Shown here in pieces: positions 1 through 7,929 of a stretch of 15,029 nucleotides of DNA. Position 1 is the first letter of the stretch, and the number at the start of each line of letters is the position of its first letter. A program made the position numbers and the translations under genes. This DNA is from an uncultured Clostridia bacterium. GTDB lineage: Bacteria; Bacillota; Clostridia; Peptostreptococcales; Anaerovoracaceae. The notes below the pieces were generated by a model. The model was not told the origin of the DNA. It did not search any database and was given only the letters and a program-made list of their open reading frames with translations. The stretch is from contig CALIBC010000205.1 of the NCBI GenBank assembly GCA_938045615.1, positions 1 through 15,029 of the forward strand, written 5' to 3'.

Positions 1-147
1 CAATCTTCAAAATCAAATGTATAACTTTAGTCGATTTTTAAGTTACGGTAGAATTTACTTTTACAAGTGACCTTTTTCTGAGAAATAATTTGGAAGGAAG
101 CCTTTGCATTCTAATCCATGCCCTTTCCAAGCGCATCCTTTCCCATT

Positions 148-945
148 TCATCCCGCTGTAATGTTCTCACCACAGGAGAGATACCGGAGATTCGGCATTT
201 GGGCGGCAAGATATTCGAATGCCTCTCGGCCCGTACAATGACAGGTGTAAAAGTCGGTAGTCGGATAATGACGAAGCTCCGCCGCAATCCGATCAAGAAG
301 TTCCCGGGGAACAGTGGTCCCCTGTGCCGGATTAAAAAGGTGGAACCCGCCAATGCAGAGATCCGGAGAAAATACCGCCCCACACCTCATGATATTTGCT
401 ACCCCCATATGCCCGCAGCCCATAAGGAGTGCAGTCTTTTTCTCCCGAATGATCAGATTCTGTTCATGTTCAAAGCAATCCGGCGCATCTTCCTCAAAAA
501 GGCTTGCATTTTCCGGCGAAAAAGTTTCGTCCTTTCCCTTTGGAGCAAAAAGCAGGAGTTCTTCATCAATCCTGGTATCTCCATCCAAAAGCAGGAGTTG
601 TGGATGGGTTTCCCACTCCTTCGAGAGACCAATGTCATAGAAGCCTGTTCCAGTCTTTACAAAATGTCTTCGAAAGGCACTCTTTCTCACATAGATCTTT
701 GCGTGATGGTTTTCCTCCAAAAACTCCTTCAACCCGCCTGTATGATCGTAATGACCGTGAGAGAGGATGACGGTGTCAACGGAGGCAAGGTCAATCCCCC
801 GGCGATGGGCATTTTCCACGAGAACCCCCTTCGGTCCCACGTCAAAAAGCAGCTTATGCCTCTCTGTCTCCACATAGAGCGACAACCCGTGTTTCGGCAC
901 GAGCTCACAGTGACTTTCATTTTCCACCAATGCCGTGATCTTCAT
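148..945 (-). CDS. MBL-fold metallohydrolase, dihydropterin-phosphate synthase-like
   Basis: A 265-residue metallo-beta-lactamase-fold enzyme. The metal-binding motif HGHYDH is at residues 63-68, just after the typical strand VDTVILSHGH. Further conserved-looking motifs are an N-terminal MKITALVENE strand, a CGHMGV motif near residue 177 and GGFHLF near residue 204. This layout fits the MBL subgroup annotated as 7,8-dihydropterin-6-methyl-4-(beta-D-ribofuranosyl)aminobenzene 5'-phosphate synthase, which is linked to methanopterin-like chemistry in archaea but has poorly defined substrates in bacteria. I chose the ATG at 945 over an in-frame upstream ATG at 1035 because a GAGGAGG ribosome binding site lies six bases before it, and because a strong promoter (983-1010) sits inside the longer reading. 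No signal peptide is seen, so it is probably cytoplasmic. It has its own promoter and is probably unrelated to the Ubl locus. Confidence 0.85.
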   Translation of the reverse strand: MKITALVENESHCELVPKHGLSLYVETERHKLLFDVGPKGVLVENAHRRGIDLASVDTVILSHGHYDHTGGLKEFLEENHHAKIYVRKSAFRRHFVKTGTGFYDIGLSKEWETHPQLLLLDGDTRIDEELLLFAPKGKDETFSPENASLFEEDAPDCFEHEQNLIIREKKTALLMGCGHMGVANIMRCGAVFSPDLCIGGFHLFNPAQGTTVPRELLDRIAAELRHYPTTDFYTCHCTGREAFEYLAAQMPNLRYLSCGENITAG

Positions 946-982
946 TTTTCCCTCCTCCTCTTTTCCATAACCTGATACACTG

Positions 983-1010
983 ATTGTATCACACTCCCGT
1001 TTTTTGACAA
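983..1010 (-). promoter_or_regulatory. Promoter of the MBL-fold gene
   Basis: On the minus strand a -35 TTGTCA (1010-1005) and a -10 TACAAT (988-983) are separated by 16 bases. Transcription would begin near 976, about 30 bases ahead of the ATG at 945 and its GAGGAGG site. The position inside the longer possible reading frame is the main reason for preferring the shorter start. Confidence 0.6.
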
Positions 1011-1113
1011 TGTCCCCCAGTGTACTCATAAACAAAAATCCTACGGCTGTTCCTTCGTTTACAAGCAGTTATTTAAAACTGCGATAATATGTTTAACCCG
1101 TTAAGGTGTGTGT

Positions 1114-1959
1114 TTATAGGGCATTCTTCGGACAATTCCTGACACATTCCATGCAAAGGATACACTCTGTTCTGTTCTTTCGTTTTCGGGAGTTGTCTGT
1201 TACATCCACATCCATAGGACATACTTGTTTACATTTTCCGCATGATATGCACTTGTTCGTGTCACATTTTACTCTCAAAACAGAAAAATAGCTCATTGGT
1301 TTTAAAAATACAGTGATAGGACATATATACTTGCAAAATGCCCGATTGTCCTTAAATGCAAATGCAAGCGAAATGCCTGCTGTGTAATAGGCAAGGTTAC
1401 CGACAATAAATGCCCAAAACATTATTCGCTCCATGTGGCCGGCTTTGGCGAGAAACAATGCAGCAACAAATACCAGCGAAGCCGTAAATGTAACATATCT
1501 GATCCATCCAATTTTCTTTCTTGGCTGTGCATGTACTTTGTAGGGAAGAAAATCCAAAACCATAGCAGTCCAGCAGGCATATCCGCACCATCCTCTTCCA
1601 AACAGCAGCGGACCAAAAATTTTTGCAACCGCATAATGTATTGTTGCCGCTTCAAAAACTCCGGTGAACAGATAATACCAAAATCCCTCAATCTGCATAT
1701 TTTCATTACAGATTAGGCCCAGATAAATCAGCATATACAAGCCAACCAGCAATTGGACGATCCGTCTGGCCTGTTTATACTTCCTGATGAACAAAAAATT
1801 CCCCAAGGATATAGACAACCCGATGTAGCTGAAATTAAAAAGATAAAATACATTTTCTTTTGTCAGCCACAATGTGATTGCAACTGTTTCAAAAATCAGA
1901 AGCATAAGAATCGGTATCTTGTATTTTTTAAATTTATCAACTCCTTCTGACAAATTCAT
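1114..1959 (-). CDS. NapH/YccM-type membrane polyferredoxin (4Fe-4S binding)
   Basis: A 281-residue polytopic membrane protein with a cytoplasmic ferredoxin-like tail. Hydrophobic helices cover about residues 15-33, 38-58, 67-84, 96-115, 155-172 and 180-201. Between them is the family motif GRGWCGYAC (121-129), followed later by CKYIC (209-213). The C-terminus carries two 4Fe-4S motifs, CISCGKCKQVCP (237-248) and CILCMECVRNCP (266-277), the last only four residues from the end. The family passes electrons across or along the membrane in anaerobes; partner proteins are not encoded nearby. I take the ATG at 1959, preceded five bases away by GAGGGGG, rather than the TTG one codon earlier. The first codons overlap the end of a decayed reading frame (see 1937-2270), so the gene appears to have been placed against a relic. 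Confidence 0.85.
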   Translation of the reverse strand: MNLSEGVDKFKKYKIPILMLLIFETVAITLWLTKENVFYLFNFSYIGLSISLGNFLFIRKYKQARRIVQLLVGLYMLIYLGLICNENMQIEGFWYYLFTGVFEAATIHYAVAKIFGPLLFGRGWCGYACWTAMVLDFLPYKVHAQPRKKIGWIRYVTFTASLVFVAALFLAKAGHMERIMFWAFIVGNLAYYTAGISLAFAFKDNRAFCKYICPITVFLKPMSYFSVLRVKCDTNKCISCGKCKQVCPMDVDVTDNSRKRKNRTECILCMECVRNCPKNAL

Positions 1960-2270
1960 CAAAACCCCCTCTTACTATTTCCAGACCATCCGGCTCCACA
2001 TGGCAGGGAAGTGGCAGAATGCTTACACCGGCTGCTTTTGCCTCTTCCAATTACCTCGAATGTTTCAATATCCTATCAGATTTCCTGCTGGTTTTCAAAT
2101 CTTTCGTGGAAGAGGAATAAAACAGAACGTCCCGCTGTCATTCATTCCATGGATTTTTCCACTGATCCCGATAGATCGAGAAAGACGGAAGAAAAACCGC
2201 TTGCAGATTCAAAGATGCTGATGTAGAACAGACTTCACAAGTGAAAAATCTATGGTGATGTCACCCCCAT
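1937..2270 (-). pseudogene. Decayed gene, C-terminal half resembling SfsA nuclease
   Basis: No intact gene fills the roughly 400 bases between the polyferredoxin and the upstream MBL gene, but the minus strand reads like broken coding sequence. The clearest part is 2050-1937: an open frame beginning LEEAKAAGVSILPLPCHVEP and ending at a TGA. This matches my memory of the C-terminal end of the sugar-fermentation-stimulation (SfsA) family, where an EA..AGV.IL segment is followed by C.V. Further upstream, in shifted frames, are GRSVLFLF (near 2105-2130), recalling the SfsA GxRAVLFF strand, and VKSV (near 2232-2243), recalling its IEVKSV motif. At least two frameshifts and several stops separate them. 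That the DNA is a coding relic is fairly likely; the SfsA identity is tentative. Confidence 0.4.
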
Positions 2271-2365
2271 TGAAGATTTGGCCTTAAGCCTTCGTTCCTA
2301 CAACTGCCTCAAACGGGCAAGAATATGCAGCGTCGAGAAGCTGCTGTTCCAGCTAATATGCCATA

Positions 2366-3241
2366 CTACTTTGCCGCATAATCAATTTGTTTGGCAAGCC
2401 GTATGCTGCGTGCGTTTTGCTCTGTATCCTCTGACTCTTCATATCCATCATAGGGTGCCTTCGGATCATGCATGCGCTTCTTGAAGGGAGTGCAAAGCTC
2501 TGTCCTGTGGCGGAAGGCAAATTCCAAATCGTCTGTCCAGCCGGTATGACCGGTGATGATCTTTATGAGTCCGGCCCTTCTTTTCAGGTTTTTTTCAAGC
2601 GCAGCCAGGGATTTTACCGCCAGTTTATTATTCTCTGCCAAAATACTGATGAAGCTGTAGCCGCCATCCGCACCGAACCAGATCGTATCACCCGTGAACA
2701 GGTATTGATCGTCAATCAGATAGACCATATGTCCCCATGTATGGCCAGGAACCAGAATACATTCAACCTTGATTCCGTCGATCTGAAGAACCTGCCCATC
2801 CCTCAGCAGAATACGTTTGTTCTCTATTTTCACCATGGGCAGCTTATAAAGTCCATAGATCACTTTTCGTCTTACCTCACCGGTCAGATAACGGTTTTCC
2901 GTTTCACTAAGATATACCGCTGCATCCCTGAATAGCAGCTCACTATCCTGCTCCAGTGCGCCGACATGATCTGTATCCTGATGTGTAATCAAAATATGCC
3001 GAATGGATGACGGATCAATATCCAGCCATCCCATCTTTTCACCCAGTCGCTCATAATTGTATCCGGCATCAATCATGATTGTCTTGCCATTCTTTGTATA
3101 AAAGAAAATATTTGCGACCCATTCCCTCACACAAGCAACGTACTCGTCAATCCATCCCGTGTTCAGAGGCTTAAAAATCTCCTTGCCGCGAAATATGAGG
3201 CCCATAGATTTCTTCTGGTTTTCTGAATCCTTCCTTGCCAT
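2366..3241 (-). CDS. MBL-fold metallohydrolase (lactonase/glyoxalase II-like)
   Basis: A 291-residue MBL-fold hydrolase with all expected metal ligands: HQDTDH (87-92), H167 in PGHTWGH, D185 in FTGDT and H232 in GHTGWT. The order and spacing resemble the N-acyl-homoserine-lactonase/glyoxalase II-like branch of the superfamily, but the substrate cannot be deduced. It appears soluble. The ATG at 3241 is preceded by AAGGGGGT about eight bases away. A second ATG at 3205 lacks a comparable site. The translation start lies inside the relic of an HTH gene (3163-3363), so the upstream regulatory region has probably been rearranged. The last 30 residues are charged and lie beyond the usual fold. Confidence 0.85.
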   Translation of the reverse strand: MARKDSENQKKSMGLIFRGKEIFKPLNTGWIDEYVACVREWVANIFFYTKNGKTIMIDAGYNYERLGEKMGWLDIDPSSIRHILITHQDTDHVGALEQDSELLFRDAAVYLSETENRYLTGEVRRKVIYGLYKLPMVKIENKRILLRDGQVLQIDGIKVECILVPGHTWGHMVYLIDDQYLFTGDTIWFGADGGYSFISILAENNKLAVKSLAALEKNLKRRAGLIKIITGHTGWTDDLEFAFRHRTELCTPFKKRMHDPKAPYDGYEESEDTEQNARSIRLAKQIDYAAK

Positions 3242-3363
3242 TTGTCAACCCCCTTCATAACAGTATGCCGGCACATGCTTACCTTCTCCGCAATCTTTGT
3301 CTGCGTGGTTCCCTCTTCTATACATTTTGTCTTGACATCCAGTTCTATATTGTTCAGCAGCAT
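3163..3363 (-). pseudogene. Truncated HTH regulator relic
   Basis: A 66-codon frame whose first ~30 residues (MLLNNIELDVKTKCIEEGTT, then QTKIAEKV) look like the start of a short Cro/XRE-type helix-turn-helix protein common in clostridia. There the first helix is followed by Q-x-x-[IL]-A-E-K-[IV] and a recognition helix. After about residue 30 the resemblance is lost and the frame runs into the MBL-fold gene in another frame, so the recognition helix and the rest of the protein are missing. I read it as a truncated gene. It could instead be a short leader peptide for the MBL gene. The 90 bases upstream (3364-3453) are AT-rich and contain the palindrome TAGCGCTA but no convincing promoter. Confidence 0.4.
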
Positions 3364-3453
3364 ATCGTACCTCTCAATATACAGTTATACTTGTTTCACA
3401 ATTCCTTAAACTATAGGATAGCGCTAAATGGCGTAAAATACAACAAAATGCCC

Positions 3454-4470
3454 CTATTCCGTTGTGTACAGAGTGCGCTTTACCAGGGGCTCAAAGTATT
3501 TTGCATAAGGCCTGAGCACAGCGTATCTCTGTTCGATGGTGCGGCTATACTGTCTCTCCTGATTCAAGTCATAAGCAGCCTGATAAAATTTTAAGGCATT
3601 TGTTACTGTATCGGGGACCCTGAAATCCTCGGTATGTGCTTTAGCATCCAGTGCAAGAGCCTTCCGATACATGAAAAAGCCTATTGAGGCAGAAGGCTGC
3701 TCTTGGGTCGTGTTTCGAAGGCCTTTTTCGCAAATCTGCATTATGAAATCATAATTGTTGCTGTCATCAAGGATGTTCAGAAGCGTAACACAGCACTGTG
3801 CAGTGATAAGTTCTGATTTGCTGTCTTTTTCATCAGGCTGTACTTCGAAAATATACCTCTTCAATTCGGAAATAGCCTGCTCCCTTTGGTTCATAAGAAT
3901 CAAGAGCTCCGCTTTCTGATTATATCCGTGCTCGTCAAACGGGAAGCAGCGGATATAGTCATCAGCCAAAGACAGCGCATGCTGGTAAAGATCATCGTCC
4001 AGAGGATACGCACTAAGCTTTGTCTTCAAAAAGTCAACGCTATAGAGGAACAGTCTGAAACTCCAACGCTCACGAGGTATTTGCATGGCACGATTCAGAT
4101 ATTCGTCTCCTTTTTTAAATTGACTGCTGTCACCACAGGCATTGATTGCATCACCCAGAATATCGCGATTATACGGTGCCTGAGACAGCGCAAAGTCACA
4201 AACCTGAAGTGCAAGATCATAATCGCCAACTCGAAATAGATCCATAACAAAGTTATGATACACATCGCATGCGCTAAGCACACGTTTCTCCGGGTCTATA
4301 ATATACTCTACCAGTCTCCTGCGATACTGGGCACCACCTGGGGTCATATGCTGTTGAAGAAGGTGAATGGCATCGTGAATAGATGAAACGAATATTTCAA
4401 AATCATCCGTATCATCCCGCCCGTGAAACCCATTCAAATGCGCCAGATTTTTCATCAAATCATCATCCAT
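3454..4470 (-). CDS. TPR-like helical repeat protein, paralogue of the gene at 13459-14430
   Basis: A 338-residue, mostly alpha-helical protein with tetratricopeptide-like spacing (for example residues 70-104, DVYHNF then GDYDLALQVCDFAL). It is the last gene of the row. It is paralogous to the gene at 13459-14430. Both share a YHN motif opening the first repeat, an aromatic RWSFRLF/RWNWRAF segment followed by S.D[FY]L, and QPSASIGFFMYRKALALD against QPSINIPYLYYIRALAKD near the end. No signal peptide or membrane helix is visible. TPR scaffolds bind protein partners, so an adaptor role for the kinase or conjugation machinery is a reasonable inference. The ATG at 4470 has only a weak AAAGGG site 12 bases upstream. 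Confidence 0.75.
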   Translation of the reverse strand: MDDDLMKNLAHLNGFHGRDDTDDFEIFVSSIHDAIHLLQQHMTPGGAQYRRRLVEYIIDPEKRVLSACDVYHNFVMDLFRVGDYDLALQVCDFALSQAPYNRDILGDAINACGDSSQFKKGDEYLNRAMQIPRERWSFRLFLYSVDFLKTKLSAYPLDDDLYQHALSLADDYIRCFPFDEHGYNQKAELLILMNQREQAISELKRYIFEVQPDEKDSKSELITAQCCVTLLNILDDSNNYDFIMQICEKGLRNTTQEQPSASIGFFMYRKALALDAKAHTEDFRVPDTVTNALKFYQAAYDLNQERQYSRTIEQRYAVLRPYAKYFEPLVKRTLYTTE

Positions 4471-4619
4471 TTTGTTTTTTCCCTTTCTAAGTAGTTTGGA
4501 ATATTGTAAGTGTCGATTGAATAACCGGCCTTTACGGAATACATGGAATCCAGCGAGCCTTCATTCTGGAAGTTATCTGATCGATATTACAGATCACAGT
4601 AATAATTCTTATCATACAT
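4455..4619 (-). pseudogene. Small reading frame with one internal stop, between kinase and TPR gene
   Basis: Following the kinase, GGAGG (4632-4628) stands eight bases before an ATG at 4619. The frame encodes MYDKNYYCDL, then a TAA at 4589-4587, then stays open for 43 more codons (beginning YRSDNFQNEGSLDSMYS) to a TGA at 4455, overlapping the start of the TPR gene. Tyr/Asp/Asn-rich content and a good ribosome binding site suggest a small gene of about 54 codons broken by a single nonsense change. It could also be a 10-residue leader peptide followed by chance open sequence. I do not recognise a family. Confidence 0.3.
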
Positions 4620-4642
4620 CAACTGCACCTCCATCCTGCGGT

Positions 4643-6223
4643 TCATATAGCAAAGAATAAATCACCCGCCTTAGTTGGACTCGGTAACAACGTCTTAAAA
4701 CCGTCAGGCCCTAACAATGCATATAAGATAAACATTGCCAGACCAACATAAGGAGCCTTCCTTATGCCGCTATTGCAATTATAGTAACACTCTCTGAGCC
4801 GTTCTCCTTCCTCTCCAAGCAACTGAAAGAGAACTCTTTGATGAACAAAGAAAGCTTTTTCGTTGCTCATTAACGAACGACTTACTTCAAGAAGACGCCG
4901 CGTTCCGTATTTTACTATCTTTCTGCAAACCTCTCTCTTCCAAACGGAATCATAGCTGCATGAGAGAATACTCTTCAAGGCCGCTGCTTGATTCGGTTGC
5001 TCGTCAATCCTGCCCTTCAGAAAAGCACAGAGTTCTTCAGGCAGCACCGACTGTAAAAACTGTTCATCATTATCGAACATGACCCATGAGAGTCCTTGAT
5101 AAACGCTTTCCGGGAATACATCAGCATTACCGCCCCTCCTATCTCGCAGTTCGTCTGCCCAGCTGTAGCGGATCCCTTCACTGCCCATCAACATGGATTT
5201 TAAAGAGTACAAAGAGAATGCTCTGGTATTATCCGGGTTTAATGGATGAATAGGGATAGTATTCCGCAAGGTGCGAACATCCTCCAGCATGCTGTCTGCA
5301 GTTTGGTAACGGGTGGACATTGCATCGGTTGCAGCAATGATGATTCTCTGCAACTCAGTGAGAATCCTTTTTGGAATAGAAAGGTATGCTGATTCCCTTT
5401 GGATTTGCCGTTTTCTGTTGCGAGTAATTTCAAGCGCATTTTTCCCAACACAGAGATAGAACAGCAGGATGCCAACAGAGTATAAATCCGTAGCCGGAGT
5501 GAAACGATTACAACCCCTTTGAACCTCCGGAGCTGCAAAACCAGGACTATATGAAAGCTGATACTCTGAATGGTATTCTCCGGAGTCCATTTCAACGGAA
5601 CATCCGAAATCCGCGAGAAACGCCTCACAGTTCTCTCCCGTATCAACATCACGACCGGCCCATATTACGTTGCGGCTGCTGATATCCAAATGAAGATATC
5701 CGTTATCATGAACTCCTGACAGGGCGGCGAGTACACTTTCGATGATCCGAAGTGCATAACGAACACGAATCATATCTGTGAAAACCGGATCTCGATCCGC
5801 ACTGTTGCCAGTGACAGGCGCAGGTTGCGCCTTTTCCCAATTTTCAACCATATCGGAAAGAGAACGCATATCCTCGCTTTCCCGTTTCATTACAGCGTAA
5901 CCTGTACTGATTTTAAGAAACGGAATTACCTGGAAGCTAAGCTCTGAAACCTTTCCTCCTATTGCACCTTCGTATTCAAATCGAGACAGATTCCTGCGAA
6001 AGCTCTCCTCATTGCCAACTGTTGGTACGACCTTTCCGTATTGGTTGCGGGAAGCTCCCTCGGATGGAAAGAACTCTTTGATAACAACGGAGGATGTTCC
6101 CCCAACGGTATCTGCCGAATAAATCAGCGCGAATCCTCCCTCACCGATAAGATGCTGAATTGTATATGTACCGCCATTGGCCATTGATATAGTATAGCCG
6201 CAAGGCAGAGGTTGTCGGTTCAC
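4643..6223 (-). CDS. Eukaryotic-like Ser/Thr protein kinase with C-terminal extension
   Basis: A 526-residue protein whose first ~330 residues form a Hanks-type kinase. It has the glycine loop GEGGFALIY (27-35), lysine K49 in VVIKEF, a catalytic loop HLDISSRN (178-185) with D180 and N185, metal-binding DFG (205-207), APE (231-233) and a TDLYSVG motif (245-251). Leu replaces the usual Arg of HRD, which suggests control that does not depend on activation-loop phosphorylation, but the catalytic residues are intact. The C-terminal ~190 residues are of unknown family and include one hydrophobic stretch (about 495-512) that could touch a membrane. The GTG start overlaps the stop of the preceding gene (GTGA) and has an AAAGGAGG site ten bases upstream, so the two are translationally coupled. 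With the PP2C phosphatase at 7930-8655 it forms a kinase/phosphatase pair beside the Ubl operon. Confidence 0.88.
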   Translation of the reverse strand: MNRQPLPCGYTISMANGGTYTIQHLIGEGGFALIYSADTVGGTSSVVIKEFFPSEGASRNQYGKVVPTVGNEESFRRNLSRFEYEGAIGGKVSELSFQVIPFLKISTGYAVMKRESEDMRSLSDMVENWEKAQPAPVTGNSADRDPVFTDMIRVRYALRIIESVLAALSGVHDNGYLHLDISSRNVIWAGRDVDTGENCEAFLADFGCSVEMDSGEYHSEYQLSYSPGFAAPEVQRGCNRFTPATDLYSVGILLFYLCVGKNALEITRNRKRQIQRESAYLSIPKRILTELQRIIIAATDAMSTRYQTADSMLEDVRTLRNTIPIHPLNPDNTRAFSLYSLKSMLMGSEGIRYSWADELRDRRGGNADVFPESVYQGLSWVMFDNDEQFLQSVLPEELCAFLKGRIDEQPNQAAALKSILSCSYDSVWKREVCRKIVKYGTRRLLEVSRSLMSNEKAFFVHQRVLFQLLGEEGERLRECYYNCNSGIRKAPYVGLAMFILYALLGPDGFKTLLPSPTKAGDLFFAI

Positions 6224-7782
6224 TTAGGAAGCACCTCCTTTAGCATCAATTGATCATTTTTCTTTTTATTCGTGCGGGACGCTCTTCGCTTAATCACCGA
6301 CGAACAAACTGCTTCATAGACTTCGGCAGGATCACGCTGATCGGGTCCCCCAAAAGCATAGACTACCGAAAGCATCATGCTTTGTTCCACCAGGTGAGGC
6401 GGGTAAAACGCAGGGAGTCCAGCCGCATCCAGACACAACTCAGAAGCGTCGATAAAATCATTCAGCCTGTTCGTAATATCCTCTGGACTTAATCGGCTTT
6501 TACCGTCAAACCAGCAGAGATTTGATGTAAACCATAGGAGATACAGCATATCGCTTTTTTCGATGCGTTCAACTTTTCCAGAGAGAATATCCCTCACTCT
6601 CGTTCTGCTTTCGTTGATTCCACCGCAAACTGTCATTCGTCCGTCTGTCATTACCTGAATAACATGCCATGCTTTTGTTTTGTCGGTTTGATCGGAAAAC
6701 GAGAAATCCAAGTTCTCAAGCAGAAGGGTATCAGCAATGCGCTTGCACTTTGCTGAGGAAATAGTATCGTTTTCAAATAATGCCTCTAACGTTTGATCGG
6801 CATAATCTCTCATTTGCACGATTTCCCTTATGCAACGAACAAAATCCGTTTCATGCTGACCATTTCTGAGTTTTTTGTCATCAGCATCCGGAGCACCCTC
6901 GATCTGAATTGCCAGATTATGAGCAAATACAGCCAAGTTACGATAAACGCGTAATGCGGTTTTTGAAGGCAGATCAAGAAAAGGCGCCCTCTCGTTCAAC
7001 CATTTTAGAAACAAATCATCCTGATTATCTCTGTTATAAATCGACCAAGAACGCACTTTTTCAGGCAGCGAACCGCCTGCATCTTTAGTCCAGTCATCTT
7101 CTTTTTCTTCACAGTCTGCTTTTATTCTTCCAGAGTTTATTTTTTCGAATTCATCCTTTAGCTTAGAAAGCGCTCGACTACTGACCCCGGTTAAGAAGCC
7201 ATAAGCTTCAATCAAGTCATTCGAGGTGTTATAGCTGAAGCCGTTTTCAACATCAAAAACCCTGAGCAGAAACCATTCCATTTCCTGCAGCGTAAACTGA
7301 AGAATATGTCCCAGCTGAAAAGCTTCATCACGTGTTAACAGCGTCGTTTTCTTCTGCACAGGGAACAATGCCTTCTTGATGATGAATGCATCAGCCGCAG
7401 CCTCGAAATCACTTTGTCTGGAGGCTTTATCCAAAAGAAAGCGCTCAAATTGGAGTATCTCTTCCTCCGAACTTTGCTCGGCATGTTCTATGGTGACATT
7501 CTCCAAAGCACACGCAGTACCGTCAGACAGAACGACTGCAAATCCGCAGGATGGATCATTCCTGTCAATAAGCTGAGAAGGATCTGCCCGATCGAGGAAA
7601 ATGCGCATGAGTGCAAAACGGCTGGAAAAAGTGTACTCTTTTGCAATCAATCTAAGCTTTTCCCACCTATCCGCATCAGTATCTGCAGATACCTGTTCAA
7701 TGATTTTCCAAATATTCTCAATATCAGAATCTATCAAAGACAAGCAACGCTGTTTTGCGTCTTGAGTATAGTTCTTTATCAT
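6220..7782 (-). CDS. Unknown 520-residue helical protein coupled to the kinase
   Basis: I do not recognise a named family. The protein is soluble and largely helical, with no signal peptide or transmembrane helix. Residues ~150-200 (TRDEAFQLGHILQFTLQEME, followed by FLLRVFD) resemble a helical segment that recurs in uncharacterised clostridial proteins. A matching C-terminal segment (LCLDAAGLPAFYPPH) also fits that type, based on memory only. Residues ~205-245 are a charged linker rich in Lys, Glu and Asp. The C-terminus is basic (KRRASRTNKKK). The gene shares a 4-base overlap with the kinase, so its product is a likely direct partner, substrate or regulator of that kinase. The ATG at 7782 has GAGGTG ten bases upstream and a promoter candidate at 7822-7850. 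Confidence 0.7.
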   Translation of the reverse strand: MIKNYTQDAKQRCLSLIDSDIENIWKIIEQVSADTDADRWEKLRLIAKEYTFSSRFALMRIFLDRADPSQLIDRNDPSCGFAVVLSDGTACALENVTIEHAEQSSEEEILQFERFLLDKASRQSDFEAAADAFIIKKALFPVQKKTTLLTRDEAFQLGHILQFTLQEMEWFLLRVFDVENGFSYNTSNDLIEAYGFLTGVSSRALSKLKDEFEKINSGRIKADCEEKEDDWTKDAGGSLPEKVRSWSIYNRDNQDDLFLKWLNERAPFLDLPSKTALRVYRNLAVFAHNLAIQIEGAPDADDKKLRNGQHETDFVRCIREIVQMRDYADQTLEALFENDTISSAKCKRIADTLLLENLDFSFSDQTDKTKAWHVIQVMTDGRMTVCGGINESRTRVRDILSGKVERIEKSDMLYLLWFTSNLCWFDGKSRLSPEDITNRLNDFIDASELCLDAAGLPAFYPPHLVEQSMMLSVVYAFGGPDQRDPAEVYEAVCSSVIKRRASRTNKKKNDQLMLKEVLPK

Positions 7783-7821
7783 AATCCCAACGCACCTCGC
7801 TTTTGCATAAAATAACAGTTT

Positions 7822-7850
7822 ATTCTACCAGGTTCAATCTTAAAAATCAA
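7822..7850 (-). promoter_or_regulatory. Candidate promoter of the unknown-kinase-TPR unit
   Basis: On the minus strand a -35 TTGATT (7850-7845) and a -10 TAGAAT (7827-7822) have ideal 17-base spacing, placing the start of transcription near 7815, about 33 bases before the ATG at 7782. A TATAAT-like box also exists at 7870-7865, but I find no matching -35 for it. The 147-base gap is the largest clean, AT-rich gap within the cluster, consistent with a separate transcript for the kinase module. Confidence 0.45.
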
Positions 7851-7883
7851 TAATTTACAAAAATATTATATGTCTTATCTACA

Positions 7884-7906
7884 TTAAGTTACCTTTCTTT
7901 AAGTTA
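7884..7906 (-). repeat. Direct repeat TAACTTAA x2, possible operator
   Basis: Two copies of TAACTTAA (minus strand, 7906-7899 and 7891-7884) repeat with a 15-base period, about 34 bases upstream of the -35 at 7850-7845. Such a position suits an activator site. The region is AT-rich, so chance is possible. Confidence 0.3.
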
Positions 7907-7929
7907 ACACGCACAATCTCCATAACAAA

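Noticed and set aside
1..147. Search for a gene or terminator at the window start
   Set aside because: AT-rich sequence with no start codon plus ribosome binding site on either strand and no stem with U-run; nothing supportable.
118..975. 285-codon open frame on the plus strand
   Set aside because: It lies opposite the MBL-fold gene, which has intact metal motifs. The plus-strand product shows no recognisable domain.
3419..3452. Possible terminator after the downstream TPR gene
   Set aside because: GGC...GCC and the TAGCGCTA palindrome do not form a stable stem followed by a U-run, so no terminator was called.
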